Part shown: piece after piece, positions 23,911 to 35,640 of the stretch
Layout of the letters: every line of letters starts with the position of its first letter
Numbering within the stretch: the first letter of the stretch is position 1
Position numbers and translations under genes: made by a program
Assembly: GCA_951230915.1 (NCBI GenBank)
Contig: OX579639.1
Coordinates: 5,022,001-5,086,000 of the forward strand
Length of the DNA stretch: 64,000 nt
Direction: 5' to 3'
From: Antitrichia curtipendula
Lineage: Eukaryota > Streptophyta > Bryopsida > Hypnales > Leucodontaceae
Notes under the pieces: generated by a model
The model's input: only the letters and a program-made list of their open reading frames with translations
What the model was told of the DNA's origin: nothing
Database searches by the model: none

Positions 23911-25012
23911 CACTAGAAGAAAAACGTGTAAGCCTCAACCGGTATTTGACAACTACTTTGCAACTAAGTGTACTATACAACTACACTGCAACTATAATCC
24001 TTCTTTATTTGCACCAACTTTGACGTGTATATTGTTGTAGTTGCAAATTAGTCGTAGAATGAAGTGTAGGATCATAGGAGGGTAATAGAGTTGTTATTTA
24101 GAATTACTGTGAGGTATCCTACATCCAATATTCGTCATAGTTGTCATTGTGGACAACTTTGCAATCGCATATTATCTAAATTTGACTACAATTTGACTTG
24201 AAAATGATTGAATTGCAACTAGAAAATGACTAGGATTCAACTTGAAAACAACTAGTCTACGACTAGAAAATAATTAGGAAACAATTGCAACTGTAAAATG
24301 GCAGAAGTCATTTCCTAGTTGTTTCCTAGTTGTTTAGTAGTTGTTTAGTAGTTGTTTCCTAGTTGTTTTCAAATGATTTTTTGATTGTGTAATATTATTT
24401 TCTATTGTCCCATATCACTTGTCAAGAGTACCATTAGGTTGGACATATAAGACTTGTAAGTAGTTATATCCTTCTGTAACGAATTTTGTTAATAGAATCC
24501 TAAGATTTCTATAGATTGTAGACTTCTATATTTTGTAGATTTCTATAATTTATAGATTTTCTACATTTCATAGATTTTGAAATTTACAAGTTGCAAATAA
24601 TTCGCAAATGAATCACAAACGAGTTGCAATGAAGTCATAAACGAGTTGCAACCGAGTCACAGACAAGTCACAATGACAATGAAGTGACAAATGAGTTGCA
24701 AACAAGTCAAAGATGAATCACAATGAAGTGAAAAATGAATCGCAAACTAGACACAATTGAATCGTAATTTGCACGTGACAGAAAATACTATGTAAGCAAC
24801 CATGTCATAAAGTGCATTGATGAAGTTCTAAATAAGCTACAGAAATGAAAAATAAAAATATTTTGCCTTGCAACTACGGTGCGACTAGAAAACTTGTCCA
24901 CAACAATTGGAGGCCTCTATAGCCCTCCAGATTATCACCAATTGCAAATGTCCAATACAACTCAAAACCGATTGTTCTTTGTAGTTGTAAAACCCCTCAT
25001 TTTCTTCTAGTG
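23911..25012. mobile_element. Non-autonomous CACTA-like (En/Spm, CMC) element
   Basis: The element starts CACTAGAAGAAAA and ends TTTTCTTCTAGTG, a perfect 13-bp terminal inverted repeat that begins with the diagnostic CACTA. Flanks are GAA on the left and AAA on the right, one mismatch from a 3-bp target duplication. Next to the left end the motif CAACTA/GCAACTA recurs ('acaactacttt', 'gcaactaagtg', 'acaactacact', 'gcaactataat'). Near the right end both GCAACTAC and its complement GTAGTTGT occur. Such subterminal repeats are characteristic of CACTA elements. Length 1102 bp; no transposase frame. Confidence 0.8.
24314..24368. repeat. 11-bp tandem repeat within the CACTA-like element
   Basis: Five 11-bp units of the type CCTAGTTGTTT or AGTAGTTGTTT. 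The complementary 'gaaaacaactag' at about 24243 could pair with 'ctagttgttttc' at the end of the array. Confidence 0.85.
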
Positions 25013-27635
25013 AAATGCAAATCTTTTTTTGATATTTTTGATCCATTTGGCTTAGATGTGTGAATAGGGCAAAAAATTAGTCTATTTTCCATTATGGTAG
25101 ATCAACTAGCAAGATATTTTATATAAAAGGGTAAACGACACATAATAAATTTGAACTAAGCTAGTAGATTAGGATACAATCTAAAACTAATGGATACACA
25201 TGTATCTTTCTGTAAACAACTACAACTTTTGGCATCAGCTTCTTTTTGGAACTATAAGTCTATGTCAAGTGGTCTTTACTCTCTCTCTTAGTTTAGATAA
25301 AACACCAGCTTCCATATTTTACAATGATGTACTATTTGTCAAAAAATAAATATATTATATTGTAAGAATTGTTCATTTGTCTCTCTCTCTGTGTGCTGGC
25401 TAAGCATCGGTTTGTGAGTTTGTAGTTGCCAGCTTGTGTGCTTAGCGTAAGTTGATTTGTGCAAGTAAATTTTTGTTGGATTAGTGTGTCTACTGTTGAA
25501 TTGAAAAATATTTCAAGTTGTACGAGATCAATTGTAAATCAATTTGCCATGTGTATAGAGCTAGTCCGAATGTCGTGAGAATTCTCGTGAGTAATCATCT
25601 TATGGAAGTCAAGATAAATTGAGCTAAATATTGTGAGTGTATTCTGGTGGATTTAGACTAATTCAAATTGACTAATTATTTAACAACAAGATTATTTGAG
25701 AAGTGGTGTGTAACTTATGTTGGGTAAATTTGAGTGAATAAATTGGCCTAAGTGCCACTACGAGATCTGCAAATAAATTGACTGAGCGTTCAATTAAGTC
25801 AAGATTGAATTGGTGTCTATAATTGATCTGGAGATGTACCAAAATTGAGTGAGTTGTTGATTGTTGTAATTGAGAATTCTTTGAAAGTCAAATAGTTTAG
25901 TTGCATATGTAAACAAATTGTTAATTGAACATTTATGTGTATGCTTGAGAGTGGTGTCAAACTGCTTAATCTTGTGTGCTTGAAATATAGAGTGTATAAC
26001 CGGTCTAATTGAACTACCAGTTGGTGAAGATTAGTATCTAAGTTTATGTGATTATTGAAGCCAAAATAGTATGTATCAAATTGTGTACTTCATTATGTAG
26101 ATTGCAGCCTAGAAGTGGTTATATGATTAAGTCTAATTAAGGTCATATTTGCTATATTGAGACTTTTCACAATCTCATTTTTATCCTCAACTCGAGAATA
26201 AATCACTTTATCTCTTTACTAATATTTTTTTATAAATAGGTAACAACACCAACTTTTAGAATTTTATTATAGAATCACTATTTTAGCACTATTTATTTTT
26301 GGTTTCAGCTACTATTTTTTTAAATGAATTTTCCAATAACTAGCATTTTGTCTCAAAATCTGCAAAAAGTCTCAATATAATGAATAGGGCCTTAATTGAG
26401 ATATTAGACCATGAAGATTGTGTGTAAATTTATGCAAGTAACCGATGTGTGAAAGTCAAGTCAAGCCGTGTTGTATTGTTTATATATTAGTTTGTGTGAG
26501 ATCACCAATTATACAAAACCAAGTTGTCAATTGTTGAATTTTTTGTGCGTCTATCGACTTGATCATGTATTGGAAAATTTTGAGATGGACGATGAATCAA
26601 TTTGAGTGAGATAGATCAAATGGTTGGAGTGAAGCAATTTGCCAAGCGTACTTTGTTGATTCAATGGTTGTGAGCATGTGTTCAAATTAATACTTTGCTT
26701 GAATGTGTTTGAGAAGTTAAATGATTGATATTGAGAAATTGAGCTATATCCCCATATATTGGATTTACATATGATTGTTTGGACTGACAAGTGCCGAGTT
26801 GAAGTAAATTTAAAACTAATCGGGTAGTAAGATCAATTGTCTATGTTATATGGAATTAGATCAAGATTAGTTGACAAGGATATTTAGATTATTCATAAGC
26901 AATATTTGTTAGCATCATTTGTTCCATTGTAAGAATCAATTAGCAATTGGAGTAATTAGAGTTCTAAGGGCATTGCAACACGGGCTCTAAATAATTTGAT
27001 TAGATTATTAATTGTCAATTTATTAGAGGCCAAATAAGGTGTTTACCTAGTGGTTCTTTAACATACCGATATTGGATTTAATTGAGAGTTTGTAGCCTAT
27101 GTCTTATAAATAGAAGTTCATATTTGGAACTTGTCTAGTAGAATCCAGCCAATCAATCGAGTGAGAAGCAAATAGACAATCATAGGTCCTATTGGTTGCC
27201 TCCATGGTCTTGAATATGTGCTTTGTCCAATTGATCTAATCAAACACAATTAAAGCCAAAGATAAATTGATTTGGAGAAACTAAAGCTATGGAGCAAACA
27301 TAAAGAATAAATCAACTAAACCAGGAACATCCATAAACTTTTCAGGCTATACAGACGGTGCAAATTGTTAGAAAATATAGATTTGATATTGGCATATTAA
27401 TTTGGCAATTAGGCTAGTAATTATAGAACCGCTTAGTCAAGAGAGAATTAAAAGAGGAATTTATTAATTAAGGAACTTCGTTCCTAAAAAATTATTGTAT
27501 TTCAAATATATAACTTGACAATTGATTACATTGATAGAGCATGCATAAGACAATTTGATCACCCTATGACAATTTGATCTAAAGATTTTACACAAGCCAA
27601 CCACTAGTATAGGACTATGACTGCATTCATTGTGT
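25013..27635. other. AT-rich, TTG-rich DNA, no gene seen
   Basis: The stretch is biased to T and G on this strand and dense in 'aattg/caagttg' words, resembling 28890-30560. A tract at 24590-24770, inside the neighbouring CACTA-like element, has a comparable degenerate repeat of 'gagttgcaaacgagtcac' words. No protein domain is seen here. Confidence 0.35.
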
Positions 27636-27657
27636 TATATATATATATATATATATA
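27636..27657. repeat. (TA)n microsatellite
   Basis: Eleven uninterrupted TA units. Confidence 0.95.
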
Positions 27658-27834
27658 CCATTGGAGATGGGTTGAGACAATTTAACATGGAGTGTGGTTT
27701 CTTTTGTTCATTTTCCAAAGCATTCCCTAAAATCAAGTAGATAAGTGTCGAAAATACAAAACAAGTGACCTTAGTCACAATACAATACACTTATTGATCT
27801 TCTGTAGGAATTACCTCTATATGCTAGTTGCCTT

Positions 27835-28890
27835 GTGGTTTTGTCGATTAGGCAAAATTTACATTACATTTTGGCACCACTAGCAAAAAAAGATCCTTGC
27901 TATCGGTGGCTAAGCTGTAAAGTAAAAATATCCTTAGAAATTATATTCAAGTACAAGGTATTTGGAATTTACTTTAAAACAAAATTTGAAAAAAAACATA
28001 AGGAAATAGAAAATATAACTTTCATATTAGAGTTTCAAACTCAACGTGGAATGACATGTATTTTTCCTATGAAAATTTTCTTTAATAATTTAAACCTTGA
28101 TCTTGGAACATAGGATTATAAAAGTAAGGATAAGGGATATTTATCACTTGTTAGGTTTTGAATAATCGTTCATAAAACTTATAATAAATAATTGATTAAA
28201 GTATGATTGATAATTATAAGATACCTAAAACATAGATACAATGGATCAATATGTAGAAATAACACAAGAAATTATAAATAAATTTTATCAGATATCTTTC
28301 CAAAGAAATAAACTTTAGATAAATCATCATCTACAATTTGACATAATAGACCAGTCCTACAGATTCAATGGAAAAATAAATTCATAAGCCTACAATAAGT
28401 TCAATTAGACCACAGAGTGTAAACCTTAGAAGAGAAAATTTGAACAATACTAAAATTTATACTAAAGAGAAAACATAAGGTTGGAAGAAAGCGAATAATT
28501 GTCATTTTTGTGGAAAACCTAGTCATATTAAACATACTTGCCTTAAAAAACAAGCTTTTGATAACACCAAGAAAATATCTACCAATTCTATAATTTTACC
28601 TTCCACTAGTGTTACTTACAATTCATAATTTATAGGGACAGTTATAGGATTACATCAATTGAGAAAATCCGTAACTACGATAGCAAAATTAATTAGAATA
28701 AGAACTATAGTAAATATCTTAATTCATTTCCATTTGTCTCAAAACAACTATTGTAGGAATAGTGCTAACTTTTATATTATAATTAGGTTTTTGCCAATGA
28801 TTCAAAATGAACTATTTGTTTCCATGGAAAGTCTCAAAGATAATAGAAGATTATTATTTTGGGCCTTGTCTATTTATGGCCTGTAGATTG
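27835..28890 (+). pseudogene. Retroelement relic with CCHC zinc knuckle
   Basis: At 28500-28541 the translation CHFCGKPSHIKHTC fits the retroelement nucleocapsid knuckle C-x2-C-x4-H-x4-C, preceded and followed by Lys-rich sequence. The same track has stop codons on both sides, so the gene is dead. The 92-codon open frame at 27835-28113 (with ENITFILEFQTQRG) looks protein-like and may be the N-terminal part of the same relic, but I cannot assign it. A Copia gag origin is the simplest reading; other reverse-transcribing element types are not excluded. No protease or polymerase motif was found in the window. Confidence 0.5.
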
Positions 28891-30560
28891 ACTTTTTGGC
28901 TCTAAATTTTGCCCTTTTGCTGCGTATTTGAGTCCCTAAGTCAGAGTGTTTTTCTATTTAAGCGTTAGTTTTAATCCCAATTTGGTTGTTTTGTAGTCAA
29001 TTTTACCAAGTTGGGGGGTATAGTTTTGGGTTCTGATTTTGTATTTGGGGATCTCAATTCCAACTTGAGACGCAGTGGAGAGTGGCAGTGACTGCCTATG
29101 TGGGTAGTTGATTGGCTAAGTCGGAGTTCCAAGTTGGTAACAGATTCCAAATTGAGCAGTTAATGCGAGTTGGCTGTGAAACTATTTTATTCCAAATTGG
29201 TAACCGCTAGTTTGAATTCTCTTATTTGAATGTATTCTTCATCTTGTTTTGAACCCGCTGTTTTTGAATGTCAGTGTGTGTCCCAACTTTTGGCTGTGTT
29301 TTTGTGTTTCAAGTTGGTTGTTTGATGTCTGTGTGTGTGTGAATGTGAGTACTTGCAGTATCACAAGGGTGATCCAGGTGGTGAATATCGAGATGTGTCC
29401 AAATTGGGCTAGTGATTAATTTAATAATTTGCAGTATCACGAGGGTGATCCAAATCGGAGAGAATGAGGAAGAAGTCTAGATGCGTGAAGGTGTTAGTTT
29501 GGTGTATTTGGATGAGTGTGTGTCCAAGTGGAGATGGAGAGATTTGAGTCTCACAGAGGTGGGCCGAATCGGAGGTTGATCAGCAGTGAAGTGGTGAATT
29601 AAGTTGAGTGTGTAACCAAATTAGTTTGTTTACGAATTAGTTGCAAAGTCCAAATTTGTGAAGTTGGATGTTGATGTTGTGGAAGTAGTTGGGCCCAATT
29701 GAAAAATGTAGCCAAAGAATATAGTTTCTTGATTGTAAGTTTGTGAGAGAATCCTAATCGAAGAAGAATCAGTGAAACATAGATAGTCGTATTCAAGGCA
29801 GAGAAGATGTAGAAGAATTTATGAAGTATTTGAAGAGAGAGAAGAAGTTGTTAATATGCTAAAAGCTATATGTTAAATTAGCAATTTTCCAAGTTGGAAG
29901 AGAATGCTATTATTGGAAAGAAACATTATTTTTGTAATGGTGATTTGTCACCAAGGCAGCTAATCAAATTGGAATTATACACTCAATTGAATGCAGTGTG
30001 TGTATGCATGTGTATGTTTGCTTGGATGATGTTATGATTAAGTACAAGTTGGTGTAAGAGGTCACAAACCAATTTATGTGTTGTGAATGTCTAAATTCTG
30101 ATTTTTATATTAGGAAGCTTAAGTGGATGTGTGAGTGATATCCTAAACTATTTCCAAGTTGGGTGTGTAAACCAAATCATGTGTTCTGTCAAGATTGGGA
30201 AGTTATTTTATGAAATTTGTGAGAGTCAGCTAAGTGCCTAAAGATGGAGAATGCCGAGAGAAAGAAATATAATACAAATTTGGTGAGTGGAACGTGTAAA
30301 TTCTGTAAATGTCATAATTATATGAGGCCAAATTGTGATAAAGAAAATGGTGGTTCCAAGTTGGTGAAGCAAAAAGCAGTGGTTCCTTGTGAAGGAGGCA
30401 AAAGCAAGAAGTGACCGGTCCAATTTGGAAATCCATGTGTTGTAGTAAGACTGTACCAGCTGCTGCTGTAATTTGGAAGGAATAAAGACCTAGTTGAAGA
30501 TTATGATCAAACAATTTGGGAGCCATCTAACTTTTGTGGTTTTAAGAGAGGAGTAAAAAA
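28890..30560. other. T/G-biased noncoding tract with recurring CAA(A/G)TTGG words
   Basis: The octamer family CAAGTTGG/CAAATTGG recurs irregularly (for example near 29130, 29199, 29307, 29401). 'Gcagtatcac.agggtgatcca' occurs twice (about 29357 and 29433). No coding signal. It may be degraded untranslated or LTR sequence of a retroelement. Confidence 0.4.
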
Positions 30561-30719
30561 TGAATTTAGCAATTAGAATGTAATTGTGAGGAATCAAATT
30601 AATAATAGTTGGAAGCATGCCCTTCTTTGGTGTTCTAGTATCCCATTTGGTTATTCTTTGGTCATTGTAGAAGCAAACCTATTTAATTGACCTCCCTTGG
30701 AACGAACTTTTAACTATTA

Positions 30720-31000
30720 AACTTGGGTTAATTCCGATTCGGATACCAAATCAATCTATATGGCCATGTATAAATTTTATAGAAGAACATATTTTGAATA
30801 AGGATTTCATTTAAGTGGAACCTATTTGAGAAATAAGGAATTTACAAATTTAATATATCAACTCCCTTTAGATATTAAAATAACTATTTTAAATAAGATT
30901 TGGAACCAAGGAAAAGCATTTAGGGAAATAGTAGTTAAAAAAAAGGCACTCTTAGTTTTGCAATCGCACTTTTTATTTGTCCAATTTGAAAATTTAAAAT
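30720..31000 (+). pseudogene. Short coding-like remnant of unknown origin
   Basis: One frame carries a protein-like stretch (segments LSGTYLRNKEFTNLIYQL and IWNQGKAFREIVVKKKA) interrupted by a TAA and closed at about 31000. It lies between the two gag-like relics, so a retroelement origin is likely but unproven. Confidence 0.35.
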
Positions 31001-31299
31001 AGATTATAAAATCTAGAGTCTCAAGTGTATGTGCTGGTTGGACTGGCCATCAAATAGATCAAAAAATTTATATCTTTACATATGGTCCAATCAATCCATC
31101 ATGTACACCATTGATTCCAAAATTTATGTGTAGTGAAAAAAATCACCCTTTAAACCCTTGTTTTAGTCTAATTTGCCCTTAAAACAAACTGACGATAGAC
31201 TAAAAGATGATATCCCATATTGATTGTCCAAAGTTGTATTCACTAATATAAAAGCCTCAAGCAAACCAAGGTTGATAACCCAGTGAACATTGGGAGCCC

Positions 31300-33189
31300 A
31301 TTACCCTAATCATTTGTGATAATGGGTCCCCAACATTCCTCAGGATTTGCTCTTAAAACTTAGAACTAAATTTTGAAGGAAAATAATGACCTAGCCAAAA
31401 ACATTACTACAACGACACTTCACTCAATTAATTATGTAATTCAAACACACTCTGGTACTCTAACTGCTAATTCAACAACACAATCACATTCACATCCATC
31501 ATATGCACAACAAGTAACCAATTTGGTATGTAATTTTGCTTTGATTAACCAAATTGGTGATTAAAATCATCATTACAAAAATATGAGTTCATCACAACGG
31601 CCTGCTCATCTCCTTACACTTCTTATAATCAACTTTGAAACTCTCTCACTCTCTTTTTCCACATCATAAAATCACTCACTCATTCTTCACATAATAATCC
31701 TGTAACTTCAACATAATCTTCTTTCTCAAATTATCCAAACTATACTTCCATCACATGCAACATTTTCGCTTCAAATTATCAATTGATATCTTCATTACAA
31801 CTCCATCAAATAGGACTTTTCAAATTCCCGACCAATTGGCTTACTCAAACACAATCTCTCCATCACATCACAAACAAACAAGCACACACATGAGGGCAAT
31901 TGCACACTACGTTGGACCAATATGGACTATCATAGTCCTTTTTTCAGTGGGATTTTTTGAAAGTCTTGTAAATTTAAAAACATACAAGTTGTAAAACATC
32001 AAAAAGGACACATATTAATGTTGTATACTTGATGATCTATAAAATCCCCCCCAAAAAAATTGCAATATTGTTTATACATTATTTGTAAAGAGCTTTGAAA
32101 TGTACTCTTTACTACTGTCATAGTCCACAACATTTAAGATAAAGACTCATTGATCTAAAGAAAATTCAAATATTTTGCAAAAGAAGGACTCATATTTAAA
32201 TAGGTATAAATGTATTCAAATATTTTGATTTGAAATATATAAAATTATATCCCTAAGTTTATAGATATGGACTAATTTATGCATCACTATCTTACCAGAA
32301 TAGTATTGATTTTTAAAAGTACATTAGACATACTTAAAAAATCAACTTTACACAAATCTATCTTATCAAAATAATTGTAATAAGTATTTCTAAGGATGGT
32401 CTAACTTTCAATAGAGTTAATTTTCATTATAATCATTTCTACAATTTACTAAAGTAAATGAAAATTTGATGTCATCTTTGAAGTTTTTTTATATAAATAT
32501 ACAAAGAAAAATTTGATAAATTTTTTTTTCATCTTTTGCTTTAACACACTATAAAGAAATTATAGAAAAAAATCATGAAATTTAGAGATCATATGCAAAA
32601 AAATGAAATGGACTTTTATGTATATATTTCTGCCAAAAATGGTCCAGCATAGTGTGCATTTACCCATGAAAACAACAAAAAACTATACAGCTTGACTAGC
32701 TAGGACACGCATTGGACTTCTTCAACAATGGGTAAAGAAAAATGAGGAAGAACCACCCTTAATAGGATGCAAGCTGACAATTACTTCTCAAGAAGGAGAC
32801 GACCTAACCAACAACAACTACCAAATTGGAATTGCTCCACAACAACTAATTGCCAATTACTAACCATTCCCATTTCAAGCTAGCTTGATTACAAGTTTCA
32901 TTCCAATTAAGCCACATTATCCACCAACTTAGCAAATTGCCACATCAATCCATTAAACTCCTAAAAACATACCACAAAAATGACTCCCAATTGGTCAAAA
33001 TACTCTCCAAAATAACCAAATTAGGACTCCAACAACCCAATAATTTAGCAAAATCCCTCAAAACACACAATAAAATTTCAAAAATAATTCCAACTTTACA
33101 ATTTACAAAACTCCTAATCGATTATTATGGGAAGCCACACGTAGATTACAAAAAGATAAAAGATTTCTTGCAACCTACATCAACCCATT
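31300..33189. other. A/C-biased noncoding tract
   Basis: Composition mirrors 28890-30560: A and C dominate on this strand and CCAATTTGG/CCAAATTGG words recur (about 31518, 31547, 31841, 32821, 32990). No coding signal is convincing. Confidence 0.4.
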
Positions 33190-35640
33190 TTTTCACCATT
33201 TAGGAATCCTCCAAGCTCTGAAAATTCAAAAGAAATAGAATCATCTTTAGAAAAATTTCAACAGCTGGTTTCAAATACAACCTCAAATGATTCCCAAAGT
33301 AAAATAGAAGAGTCAGAGGTTGACATTAAAATTAGTTCTACAAGTTTAGTAGACATACATGAATCTACAAACAAGAATCAATAAGAATTAAAAAATATTT
33401 TTTTAAATACTACCACTCTTTTTAAATAAGATAATCTTTTTTTCCTAATAGTAGAAGTATTTATTAGTCTTCAATGGACTCAATCTCTAGTTGATTATTC
33501 TTTCTTAAGACCAAAAGAACTTGACTTTGAAATCAATGCCATACTCTCGGAATATTTGAGAGAAATGTAGAATCATCAAAATTGTAGTGTAGTAGAAAGA
33601 TTAGAAAATTGCTTAACTCTTGTTAAAGAACAAAGTTTAGAAGCATCAACCACAACTTCAGTTCATTTAGATTAGTTTGAGACATGACCTCATTTTGAGA
33701 TATCTACTAGCCAATTTTTGAATCTCGACTATGATGAAAGCATAAATCCATATAGCTTTCAAGAAACACTTTTATTTCTAAATTATAAACCACTTGATAG
33801 TATACCAATTAAAGTACATACATCAATTTGTGAAGATGATTCATGGATAGAAGATTATACCATGGCGCAATCTAGACCCTTAAATTTGATCAATTTACCA
33901 CAATACTATGGCTCAGACCCTAATCACCATTTGAATAGATTTAACATAGTATGTGCAGCTAATATGATATCAAAAGTCAATTTTCTTACTATGTTTCCTA
34001 CCACTCTATTAGACATTGCTCAAGAATGGCACCAAACTAATGGACCATTTAACACATAGAATGAATTAAGAAATGTTTTCCTGACTAGGTTCATGCCATT
34101 AGCCTTTACAGAGAGTTTACAAGAACAATTAAGAACTATTAAAATGGCATTAGGAAAAAGTATTAATAATCACTATGATAGAATGGAGTATATTCTACAA
34201 CGTTGGATAGGTCATGGGATTCTAGACACATATTAACAGGAATTTTTATAGAAGGATTGTATCCTCTAAATTTAAAATTGCCATAAAAGAGAAGAATCTT
34301 AGAGATCTAACCATTATTGTACAATATGCTAAACAATATGAAGAGGCAAGAATAGGTGAAGATCAAATGACTACCATTGATCTAGCCTATATCCTATCAA
34401 TTTATTATATCCACAAGTAGAAATGCAAATAACTTCACATCAGTTAGTAGTTTATCAACCACCACCCATAAAAGTTCAATCTACCCGAGCAGCCATAGTA
34501 ATATCATCTGCACCAGAATCTAAAAATTCCAACTTAACCCCTAAACGTCGGAGACTATGTTTTCACCAAAAACAGTCCAAAACTGCCATTTCTGATACAA
34601 GCACCAAATTTTAGATAAAAAAAACATTTTTGGACCAAGTAACCGTAGTATCTTGTAGTAAACTAGTTTGGAAATATGTGGAAAAAATTTCAGAATTTTT
34701 CACCTTGTAGATTGCAAGATTTTAACGTTTGAAGTGACAAAACTCATTTTTTTAGCCCTGTAAAAATACAGGCAGCTGCACTTCACAAGGTCACATTTGT
34801 ATGAAAAAATCTCCAAAATGATTGTGCTTCTTTGGGCTCATTCTTCAAGGCAAGTTGGCTACATGCTTAAAAAAATTTAGATCATTTGGAATTGTACAAC
34901 ATATAGAAAAAGTATAGCAAGTAAAAAGAAGTAGAGAATGATTCAAAACACTAAATTGTTAAGAATTTAATTATAAAATTGAAAAATTCTAATCCCAACG
35001 GTGGTAATATAGTAATAAACAATTTACATTATATGCTTCTTTTTTTTTCAAAAAATATTAAAAATTGAGTTAAATTAAGGACTCCAAAGTTTATTTTTGA
35101 GTAGGGAATCCATAACTACCCGCAAACTAGAGCACCTCATAACTTTCAACTCATAAATCAAAATGGAATGATTAAAAGCTTTCCAAGTATATATAAATCT
35201 AAAGAGACAATTTCAAATTTTTATTTTTGAAAAAAGTTTTGTTTTAGATTTTTTAGATTTTTATTTGGGCTGCCCATCGAGCATTGAAAATTACAGATCA
35301 TGCAAAACTTTTGAACAATGAAGTCAAAAGTTGTGAAAATTGTTGGGCCTTAAAGATAAACCCCGTCCCCATATTGTGTGAAAATTTCAGCAAAAAAAAA
35401 TAAAAACTCCATACGCAATGAGCTGCCCAAAATTGCTATGTTGCCAAAAAAGGCAGTTTGGACGTTTAGGGGTTAAATTTATTAAATAAACTAGTTGAAG
35501 AAATGGTTGACCTAAGAATACAAATTACCAGTGCCCCAATCAAAAGGTCTAAACCCACCAATACAAGAACAATGTATAGTGTACAAGTTGTCAAGGGCCT
35601 AGTCATTTACCCTCTGAATGTCCATCACTTATCAGGGAGA
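33190..35640 (+). pseudogene. Ty3/gypsy-type gag relic, interrupted by a TTAA element
   Basis: The gag-like frame is best preserved from 33718 to about 34240. It shows the usual Retrotrans_gag layout: LINLPQYYGSDPNHHLNRF, then a tryptophan-containing AQEWHQTNG, a TAG at 34057 where a Trp would be expected, and ELRNVFLTRFMPL. Frameshifts and stops follow. A TTAA element occupies 34534-35476. Downstream the gag continues with NKLVEEMVDLRIQIT and, after a frameshift, a zinc knuckle CTSCQGPSHLPSEC (C-x2-C-x4-H-x4-C, about 35575-35620). Nothing of pol is seen. In an intact element this protein would package the retrotransposon RNA; here it is clearly inactive. Confidence 0.75.
34534..35476 (-). 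mobile_element. TTAA-flanked element (family A) inserted in gag
   Basis: Boundaries TTAA|CCCCTAAACGTCGG and GGACGTTTAGGGG|TTAA, 943 bp including both TTAA. The interior is the reverse complement of the 13755 and 15832 copies. Removing the element with one TTAA joins the two parts of the gag relic in the same reading frame, which identifies TTAA as the duplicated target. No transposase frame. Confidence 0.85.

Noticed and set aside
24590..24770. CRISPR-like array of 'gagttgcaaacgagtcac' words
   Set aside because: The units are degenerate, have no constant spacer length and lie inside the CACTA-like element in a eukaryotic-type sequence.
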